Part shown: positions 1 to 5,600 of the stretch, piece by piece | Layout of the letters: every line of letters starts with the position of its first letter | Numbering within the stretch: the stretch's first letter is position 1 | Assembly: GCA_964475955.1 (NCBI GenBank) | Contig: CAYYZY010000294.1 | Coordinates: 1 to 6,797, forward strand | From: DATKZH01 sp964475955 | Lineage (GTDB): Bacteria; Planctomycetota; Planctomycetia; Pirellulales; Thermoguttaceae | Reading direction: 5' to 3' | DNA: 6,797 bases | Made by a program: the position numbers and the translations under genes | Notes under the pieces: generated by a model | Databases searched by the model: none | What the model saw: the letters and a program-made list of their open reading frames with translations, nothing else | Told to the model about the DNA's origin: nothing

Positions 1-63
1 GCGCGGCGGCCGGGGTTCGAGGTCGCGCGGGCAGCCGGCGGCTTGGGGGCGGCCGGCGCCGGG
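1..63. other. GC-rich sequence downstream of the thioredoxin locus, no gene supported
   Basis: No start, RBS or recognisable protein is visible here on either strand. A short inverted repeat, GCCGGC at 34-39 and again at 52-57, lies just past the ancestral TGA of the thioredoxin gene and could form a 6 bp stem. It has no T-tract, and such repeats are common by chance in DNA this rich in GC, so I do not call it a terminator. Confidence 0.5.
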
Positions 64-201
64 TCAGTCGGACTGGGTGATCGACTTGGCCCAGCCGACC
101 AGCGCGGCGACGGGGGATTCGGCCTCGGGTCGCTTCTTGGCCTTCGGGTTGATGAACGAGGCGACCTGCTTCACGCTGCCGGCGCCGGTCAGCAGGTCCC
201 G
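64..201 (-). pseudogene. In-frame remnant of the thioredoxin C-terminus beyond the TAG
   Basis: Reading on in the same frame past the TAG at 202-204 gives 45 more codons, beginning RDLLTGAGSVKQVASFI and ending at TGA (64-66). This looks like the missing end of a thioredoxin fold: a strand ending in a glycine (LLTGA), then an amphipathic helix (SVKQVASFI). A Lys/Pro-rich linker (NPKAKKRPEAESP) and a short tail (VAALVGWAKSITQSD) follow. Together with the upstream part it would make a 161-codon gene. There is no good independent start or RBS for this piece, so it is not a separate gene. Either the gene carries a real nonsense mutation, the TAG is a sequence error, or it is read through. Confidence 0.65.
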
Positions 202-549
202 CTACCAGCCGTCCTCGGTCTTCTCATAGCGGATGAGCTGGGGGATCGCGGCGGCCTGGGACAAGCGGCGTGCCATCCGGGGGTCGCGGTCGACGTAGGC
301 GTATTCGACGCCGGCAAGCCCGCCCGCCTTGGCCACCCGGGGCAGGATCGATTCCTTCATCTGCACGCAGCCCGGGCACCACCGGGCGGCGAGCAGCACG
401 ACCAGCGGCCTGCCCGACTCGAGGCTCCGTTTGAACGCCGTGGCATAGTCGGTTTGGGGGACGGCCGTGCGCTTGGCCTGGGCGGCGTTTTCTTCCGGCA
501 CGGCGGCGATTTGGGCTTGAAGCACGGCGGCCAAGATGAGCGACGTCAT
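202..549 (-). CDS. Thioredoxin-family protein, truncated by an in-frame TAG
   Basis: The product is a 115-residue thioredoxin-fold protein, probably a thiol-disulfide oxidoreductase. The active site is visible as WCPGC at residues 57-61 (C58 and C61), after a hydrophobic beta strand (PLVVLLAA, 48-55). The cis-proline expected opposite the active site is P103 in AAIPQLIRYE. The N-terminus (MTSLILAAVLQAQIAA) is hydrophobic like a short export signal but has no Lys/Arg in its first 25 residues, so periplasmic export is possible and not certain. The ATG at 549 is chosen because AAAGGAG lies 7 nt upstream; the frame is open further upstream to 735, but that stretch holds the promoter and looks non-coding. 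The reading frame stops at TAG (202-204) before the last strand and helix of the fold, while homologous sequence continues in frame to 64. The product as written is therefore likely incomplete. A sigma-54 promoter lies about 95 bases upstream of the start. Confidence 0.8.
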   Translation of the reverse strand: MTSLILAAVLQAQIAAVPEENAAQAKRTAVPQTDYATAFKRSLESGRPLVVLLAARWCPGCVQMKESILPRVAKAGGLAGVEYAYVDRDPRMARRLSQAAAIPQLIRYEKTEDGW

Positions 550-556
550 GCGCGGT

Positions 557-563
557 CTCCTTT
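557..563 (-). promoter_or_regulatory. Shine-Dalgarno of the thioredoxin gene
   Basis: AAAGGAG on the minus strand ends 7 nt before the ATG at 549. It decides the start against the longer open frame reaching to 735. Confidence 0.75.
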
Positions 564-588
564 GCGTCCGTAGCGAGAGGGGTGTCGT

Positions 589-637
589 TCGGCTTCCGTT
601 CGCGCCGGGTTTCCGTCCGGCGAGCCGAGGAAGCCGA
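589..637 (-). promoter_or_regulatory. Two-tier hairpin in the thioredoxin leader
   Basis: Bases 589-597 and 629-637 are perfectly complementary (9 bp, TCGGCTTCC with GGAAGCCGA). Inside them, 603-608 pairs with 617-622 (CGCCGG with CCGGCG, 8 nt loop). The predicted sigma-54 transcription start (about 633) falls in the outer arm, so most but not all of the outer stem would be in the RNA. It could be a leader structure affecting stability or translation, or chance in GC-rich DNA. Confidence 0.3.
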
Positions 638-643
638 CCGGTG

Positions 644-660
644 TGCAGCCTTCGTGCCAA
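644..660 (-). promoter_or_regulatory. Sigma-54 (-24/-12) promoter of the thioredoxin gene
   Basis: On the minus strand the sequence is TTGGCACG, AAGG, CTGCA. The -24 box TGGCACG (659-653) matches the sigma-54 consensus 7 of 7. The spacer is exactly 4, and CTGCA (648-644) matches TTGCA at 4 of 5. The diagnostic GG (658-657) and GC (646-645) are separated by exactly 10 bases. Predicted start of transcription is near 633, giving a leader of roughly 84 nt before the ATG at 549. It points at the thioredoxin gene and lies next to a gene for a sigma-54 activator, which adds support. Confidence 0.75.
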
Positions 661-682
661 GCTGCAACGATCGTGCGTTTCA

Positions 683-717
683 GGCCGCAAGTATTTGCAG
701 GATATGGGTTTGCGGCC
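683..717. promoter_or_regulatory. Dyad GGCCGCAA-N19-TTGCGGCC, candidate activator site
   Basis: There are two perfect 8-base inverted half-sites, 683-690 and 710-717. The centre is about 67 bases upstream of the predicted sigma-54 start. The half-site TTGCGGCC closely resembles those of the next dyad (TTGCGCCC), suggesting a shared TTGCGSCC element. A role as an enhancer-type site for a sigma-54 activator is inferred from position and symmetry only. Confidence 0.35.
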
Positions 718-767
718 AAGGGTCTCGGCGGCCAACTGGTGCTCCGAAGATCGACAAGGTGTTCACT

Positions 768-806
768 TTGCGCCCGGGCTGGACAGAAGTGTCCACCAGG
801 GCGCAA
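768..806. promoter_or_regulatory. Nested dyad TTGCGCCC / TGGACA-GAAG-TGTCCA / GGGCGCAA
   Basis: The outer half-sites at 768-775 and 799-806 are perfect inverted repeats. Inside them TGGACA (780-785) and TGTCCA (790-795) form a second perfect dyad with a 4-base spacer. The centre is about 155 bases upstream of the predicted sigma-54 start, which is typical for an upstream activator site. As RNA it would also fold into a strong two-part hairpin, so a small structured RNA or a repeat relic is an alternative. Confidence 0.45.
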
Positions 807-859
807 GCGAGGCGGAAGGCAGGCGACCCCGGATGATCCTTGGGGGCTCGTAGTGCGCT

Positions 860-878
860 TGTCAAGTTTCGTTTGACA
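860..878. promoter_or_regulatory. Dyad TGTCAA-N7-TTGACA
   Basis: This is a 6-base perfect inverted repeat (860-865 and 873-878) about 236 bases upstream of the predicted sigma-54 start. The half-site resembles TGTCCA of the 780-795 dyad but in opposite order. It is weak evidence on its own; it is listed because it belongs to a row of dyads. Confidence 0.25.
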
Positions 879-888
879 GGCTTGAAGT

Positions 889-906
889 GACCGCATTCAT
901 GCGGTC
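889..906. promoter_or_regulatory. Palindrome GACCGCAT-TC-ATGCGGTC
   Basis: This is a perfect 8-base inverted repeat with a 2-base centre (889-896 and 899-906). It may be a protein-binding dyad or, as RNA, a 7 bp hairpin with a 4-nt loop. It lies between the thioredoxin promoter region and the nested palindrome near the regulator's end. The function is unknown. Confidence 0.35.
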
Positions 907-936
907 CAAACGGAAAACGGCCGGGGCAGGTCGATC

Positions 937-1006
937 CGTAGGGTGCGTGCTTGCACGCACGCCGGAAAACCGCGATCTCCGCGTGGGTGCAAGCACCCAC
1001 CCTACG
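937..1006. repeat. Nested palindromic repeat element downstream of the regulator gene
   Basis: The arms 937-962 and 981-1006 are inverted copies of each other, 24 of 26 paired, with an 18-base centre. Each arm is itself a perfect small hairpin: 943-950 with 953-960 around TT, and 983-990 with 993-1000 around AA. The only two differences between arms (946/957 versus 986/997) are a compensating pair that keeps both small hairpins intact. The element lies 16 bases past the regulator stop. It has the look of a REP-like or MITE-like intergenic repeat and could also terminate or stabilise the regulator mRNA. Its copy number in the genome cannot be seen from here. Confidence 0.7.
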
Positions 1007-1022
1007 AGCTTTCCAACAAAGC

Positions 1023-2429
1023 CTAATCTTGCGGCCGCCGGATTCCCAGTTCCGAGATCCGCTTGTAGAGAGTCGTGCGGCTGACGCGCAATCGCCGCGC
1101 CGCCCGGGCCACGTTCCACCCGGTGGCTTCGAGGGCCTCGCGCACGGCGGCGACGCCCGCGACGGGGCGTTGGGCCCGTGCCGGGCGCGGCCCGCTCTCG
1201 GTCGGGCCCGGCTCCGTGGGCGCAGCGGGGCGGTGGTCGCCCAAGGCGAACTGGCGGATTTCGGGCGGGAGGTGGCCGGGGCCGATCAGCCCGCGGCGCG
1301 CCTTCACGAACGCGTACTCGACGGCGTTCTCCAATTCGCGGACGTTGCCCGGCCAGGGGTAATCGAGAATGAAGGCGAGCGCCTCGGGGCTCAGGGCCTC
1401 GATCGGCCGGCCGGTCTCCTCGCGAAATCGCTCGACGAAGTGCTGGGCCAAAAGCGGCAGGTCGTCGCGCCGTTGGCGAAGCGGCGGCAGGGCGATCGGC
1501 ACCACGCGGAGCCGGTAATAGAGGTCCTGGCGGAACCGCTTCTGGGCGACCATGTCGGCCAGGGGGCGGTGCGTGGCCGCGATGACGCGGATGTCGACCG
1601 GGATCGGCGTCTCTTCGCCGACCCGCTCGATGGTCCGCTCCTGGAGCACGCGGAGCAGCTTGACTTGGAGTGCGGCGGACAGGTCGCCGATTTCGTCGAG
1701 GAAGATGGTGCCCCCGGCGGCCGCCTCGAAGCGCCCCCGCTTGTCGCCGAGCGCGCCGGTGAAGGCGCCGGCGACGTGCCCGAACAGCTCGCTTTCCAGC
1801 ACGCCCTCGGCCAGCGCCGAGCAGTTGACGGCCACCAGCGGCCCGTTCGCGCGGGGGCTGAGGTGATGGATCGCCCGGGCGACCAGCTCCTTGCCCGTGC
1901 CGCTTTCGCCCTCGACCAGCACGGTGGCCTCGGCGTCGGCCACTTCCTCGATCAGGCGGAAGACCTCCTGCATCGGCTTGCTTTTTCCGACGATGTTGTG
2001 GAGTCGGTAGCGTCGGGCGAGGTCCTCCTTGAGCGTGGCCAGTTCGGTGACGTCGCGCAGAACGAGCACGCTTCCGCGGGGATGGTCGCGGGGGCCGCGG
2101 AGGGTGTTCGTCTGAAACTCGAGCACCTTCTTGCGCCCGGAGCGGGTTTGCACCGGGGCCTGGAAGTCGCGGAGCGGCCTGCCGTGAAGGATCGAATCGC
2201 GCACCGCGGCGGCCGACTCGCAGAGCTGCTTGCCCATCAGGTCGCAGCAGTTGGCGTCGAGTGCCTGTCCCTTTTCGACCCCCAGGATCTCGCAGGCGGC
2301 CCGGTTGATGCCGAGGATCCTTCGCTGGTCGTCGAGGGTGACGATGCCCTCGGCGAGGCTGTCGAGGATCGCTTCGAGGTCGTCTTTGGTGACGCTCTTG
2401 CGCGCGCCGTCGTCTGGGGCCGCCACCAT
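1023..2429 (-). CDS. PAS domain sigma-54-dependent transcriptional activator
   Basis: This 468-residue one-component enhancer-binding protein activates sigma-54 RNA polymerase by ATP hydrolysis. A PAS sensor spans about residues 14-130, from a typical start (AILDSLAEGIVTLD) to RDVTEL. The AAA+ domain covers about 144-370, with Walker A GESGTGKE (174-181), the sigma-54-contacting loop GAFTGA intact (221-226), Walker B GGTIFLDEIG (239-248), likely arginine fingers R300 and R306 in FRQDLYYRLR, and the sensor II segment WPGNVREL (359-366). A Pro-rich linker (about 400-424) leads to a Fis-type helix-turn-helix (about 428-464, NVARAARRLRVSRTTLYKRI). There is no receiver domain, so it should respond to a ligand or redox state, not to a kinase. 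The PAS domain carries C61, C62 and C70. The ATG at 2429 is chosen for the GGAGGAG upstream; an open frame reaching to 2564 is Pro/Arg-rich and lacks support. It is followed by the thioredoxin gene, which has a sigma-54 promoter and is a plausible target. Confidence 0.95.
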   Translation of the reverse strand: MVAAPDDGARKSVTKDDLEAILDSLAEGIVTLDDQRRILGINRAACEILGVEKGQALDANCCDLMGKQLCESAAAVRDSILHGRPLRDFQAPVQTRSGRKKVLEFQTNTLRGPRDHPRGSVLVLRDVTELATLKEDLARRYRLHNIVGKSKPMQEVFRLIEEVADAEATVLVEGESGTGKELVARAIHHLSPRANGPLVAVNCSALAEGVLESELFGHVAGAFTGALGDKRGRFEAAAGGTIFLDEIGDLSAALQVKLLRVLQERTIERVGEETPIPVDIRVIAATHRPLADMVAQKRFRQDLYYRLRVVPIALPPLRQRRDDLPLLAQHFVERFREETGRPIEALSPEALAFILDYPWPGNVRELENAVEYAFVKARRGLIGPGHLPPEIRQFALGDHRPAAPTEPGPTESGPRPARAQRPVAGVAAVREALEATGWNVARAARRLRVSRTTLYKRISELGIRRPQD

Positions 2430-2438
2430 ACCACGCCT

Positions 2439-2445
2439 CTCCTCC
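2439..2445 (-). promoter_or_regulatory. Shine-Dalgarno of the regulator gene
   Basis: GGAGGAG on the minus strand ends 9 nt before the ATG at 2429. It supports this start over the upstream ATG at 2564. Confidence 0.7.
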
Positions 2446-2469
2446 GGGCGGAACGAACACGGGTGCGCT

Positions 2470-2498
2470 ATTCTACGCGCGCCGGCACATCGGGTCGA
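2470..2498 (-). promoter_or_regulatory. Candidate sigma-70-type promoter of the regulator
   Basis: On the minus strand TCGACC (2498-2493) and TAGAAT (2475-2470) are separated by exactly 17 bases. They match TTGACA at 4 of 6 and TATAAT at 5 of 6. A start near 2463 would give a leader of about 34 nt containing the Shine-Dalgarno. It is a reasonable match and could still be chance. Confidence 0.4.
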
Positions 2499-2629
2499 CG
2501 CCGGCGGGGCCACCGACGGAGGCGAGGGCAACAAGGGGGACCGAACGGAAGGCAACCGAGGCAACGGAGATTCGTGCGCTTCGCTTCCGTCGTCGCCTGC
2601 CGTTTTGGGGTGCCCGAGCGCCGATATGT

Positions 2630-2659
2630 GGAACGCGGAAATCGTTGTCGAGGCGTTCC
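2630..2659 (-). terminator. Weak hairpin after the large gene
   Basis: GGAACGC (2630-2636) and GCGTTCC (2653-2659) form a 7 bp stem with a 16-base loop, starting 22 bases past the stop of the large gene. No T-tract follows, so it is not a canonical intrinsic terminator. It may be a transcript-end hairpin or chance. Confidence 0.2.
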
Positions 2660-2681
2660 CTCGCGCGGAGTCAAATTGCCG

Positions 2682-5600
2682 TCACTCCTTGGCGCCGCGC
2701 ACGTAGTCGATGGCGAACCGGCCGGAGGGGACGCCGTTGCCGGGGTCGATGCGCAGGGCCGTGATCGTTTGGCCCGACCACTTGGGGTCGCGGCCCGGCT
2801 CCAGGCGGTACTCGTGGAACCGGCCGTCGGCTTGCAGGGCGAAGCGGACGGTCTTGTCTTCCGCGAAGCCGGGCGAGGCGCGCGTGGTCCAGAAAAGCTG
2901 GCCGCCCTGGCCGGCGGTGACGCGCATGCGAAGACGGATCACCGGGGCGGCGTCGCCCTCGACGCGCAGTCGCGTGCGGATCAGGTAGGGATCGCCGCCG
3001 GTGATCTTGCCGTGGAGCACGCCGTCGGCCACCTCCAGCGAGGCCACGTGGTGCGCCGGCGCCCAGCCGTCGGCGGAGCCGTCGAACTCGAACGCGATCC
3101 GCTCGGCCAGCCGCGGCAGGCGCACGACCGCCCGGTGGGCCGCGCCGGACATCTCGACGCGCGACGCACCGCCGCCGGCCACGCGGATGGAAAGGAACCC
3201 GTTGACCGCGTCGTACCGCCAGCCGGGACGGGAGCCGGACTCGACGTCGTCGCGCTCGGGCACGGGGGTGCCGTTGAGCGTCACGCCTTCCGGCCGGGTC
3301 ACGTTCGCGACGAGCACCACGCCCTCGTGCCCTTCGGGGTACGTGACGCGAAAAGCGATCTTGCCGTCGTCCCAGCTCGCATCCGCGATCCGCGCGGCGG
3401 CGCTCAGGTGGATGCGCTTCTCGCCTTCGCCGAGGATGACCGTGGCCGGGTCTTCGTCGCGCCCGGTGAGCTTGAGCACGTTGCGGATGATCTGGCGCGG
3501 GCCGAACACCCAGGGGCACTTCTTGCAGTCGATGGCGCTGATGTTGTCGGGCCAGAGGGCGACGTTTTCGCCTTCGAGGTCCTGCTGGTGGATCGCGCTG
3601 CGGATGATCGCCTCGGCCACGCGGCGCCAAGGGTAGCTGTCGTCGTACTCGGAGAGCTTCAACAGCGCGTTGGCGTAGCGCAGCCCGTTCCACTGCACGG
3701 GCCGGCCGAACCACGAGCCCTGGTACCAGGTAGCCCCGAACACGGGAATGCTGGCGCCGACGAGAAACGGCTTTTCGGGATCGTCCCAGAGGTAGATGAA
3801 CGGCAGCCCGCGCCGGGCCCAGGCGACGGCGTCGCGGAGCCAGCGGTCGTCGCGGCGGAAGCGATAGGCCTCGACGTAGGCGTCGACCGCGTCGGCGGCG
3901 GCGAGGACGTCGGGCGTGTGGACGGGCACCTCCCACACCTGGGCCGCCCGCGGCACGCGGAACGACTCCATCAGGACGAGCGTCTTCCGCATCGACTCGT
4001 ACGCGTTGCGGTCGCCCGCGATTCGGGCGTAGTTGAGCACCTCGAAGGCTTTTCGGGCGCAGGTGCCCAGTTCGAGGGCGTCGTCGGGCCCCAGCTCGTG
4101 ATAGTCCTTTCCGACGAAGGGGCCGCTGGTGGGCTGCTGGTCGGCGTCGAATCGCCAGGCGCCGTCGTCGCCGCGGCTTGCCAGGAGCGAGGCCGCCTTG
4201 GCGGGATTGGCCATGGCCAGGTCGGCGCGCCCGGGGAACCGCTGGGCGTCGATCCGGGGCTCGCCGCCGATGAGGCCCAACACCTCGTCGGCCCGGGCCC
4301 GGCACGCCCGACGGACCTCTTGGCTCGGGCTGAGGACCTCGCCGAGGAGCAGGTCGGCGACGAAGCTCCGCGGCCGCCCCTGGTGCGACATCATGCCGCC
4401 GCCCTTGGTCGTCCACCAGTCCTGCGTTTCCGACTCCCAGAGCGACTCGAGGTACGCCTGCATGGAGAACTCGATTTCCCGCTCGTAGGAGCCGTGCGGC
4501 AGGGGCGCCGGCTCGGGGGCACCGTGGAGCCGCAGCCACTCGTCGACGGCGGCCAGGGCGTCGTCGGCCGTATTGTCGGCGAAAATCCGCGCCGAAAGGC
4601 GGATCGGCGTGCCGGGTTCGAGCGGGTAGGGCTCGGCGGCTTCGCGCGCGTTCGGCTCGACGAACTCGGGCACGGTCGGAAGGAAGAGCCCCAAGAGGTG
4701 GCAGCGCTGGCCGTCGAACCGGTCGGGCGAGGCGAACGCGAGGCTGGGCCGGTCGCGCGAGCCATCCCACTTCTGGTGCACATCCCACACGAGGCCCACG
4801 GTGCCGCGGCGCGCGTGGATGCCCACCGCGGGGATCGTCACCATGTTGGGATGGACCACGTAGCGGACCTGGTGCGGATGCCCTTCGGCGATATCGAGCG
4901 TGCTGGAGGAGACCTCGTCGTCGACCAGCCACTCCAGCCCGGGCACGACGGCCTCCCGGCGATCGAGGGCGTAGAGCATGGGGCCGTCGAACGCCAGCAG
5001 CTTCGACGGCGCGGAGCACGTCAGCTCGTACGCGGCCGCGATGCTCTTCTCCTCGGGCCCCAGCTCGAATCGGACGCGAACTCGGCAGCCGGGCTCTTCA
5101 CCCTCAGGCGTGCCCCAAGCGAACGCGAGGCTCGCTCGGTCGCCGGTCTCGGCTTTCGGAGGTTCGCCCGGAAGGACGACGTGCTCGCGCCGCGTCCCGT
5201 TCTCCTCCTGGAGCACCACGCGCGCAAGCCGCGGCAGCCACGCCACCGTGACCGGCGGCCCGGCCTCCGCCGGGACGGAAAGCTCGGCCGGCCCGAAGCC
5301 GAACGCGTTGCGGCGGAACAGCAGGCGAAGGTGCCGGTTCTCCAGGACCGCGAACTGCTCTCCCGCCGCGGCGTTGAGCTTCTCGGGCGACGGCCCCAGA
5401 CACGTGGCCGGGCCCACGACGAGCGCAGTCTCGGCCGTCCGCTCGCGGTCGACGTTGTCGGCTCCCACCCGCACGGCGATGGGCACTTCCGGGGCCTGGC
5501 GATCGAACGTGAGGCGTGCGGAAAGCGAGAGCTTGTCGCCCGGGTGGAGGCGCTCGGCCGATCGCCGCACGGGCCCCTCGGGAAGCTGGAACACGGCGGT

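Noticed and set aside
202..204. Genome-wide recoding of TAG as sense
   Set aside because: The regulator gene ends at TAG right after a normal C-terminus of its HTH domain. Reading through that TAG meets another TAG seven codons later with no protein-like sequence.
43..573. A plus-strand open frame opposite the thioredoxin gene
   Set aside because: It is in the antisense codon register of the thioredoxin gene, has Gly/Arg-rich composition, and has no credible RBS. The minus strand carries the CPGC motif and cis-proline.
550..735. Upstream extension of the thioredoxin gene to an ATG at 735
   Set aside because: The stretch contains the sigma-54 promoter and ends just upstream of a good Shine-Dalgarno for the ATG at 549. 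The extra 62 residues are Arg-rich and look non-coding.
938..1005. GG-N10-GC with TTGCA, a sigma-54-like match on both strands of the palindrome
   Set aside because: Only TTGCA and the GG match; the rest of the -24 box does not (AGGGTGG or AGGGTGC instead of TGGCACG). It follows from the symmetry of the repeat.
2430..2564. Upstream extension of the regulator to an ATG at 2564
   Set aside because: The extra 45 residues are Pro/Ser/Arg-rich and unlike a PAS N-terminus, and the ATG at 2429 has a strong GGAGGAG. A candidate promoter also lies within this stretch.
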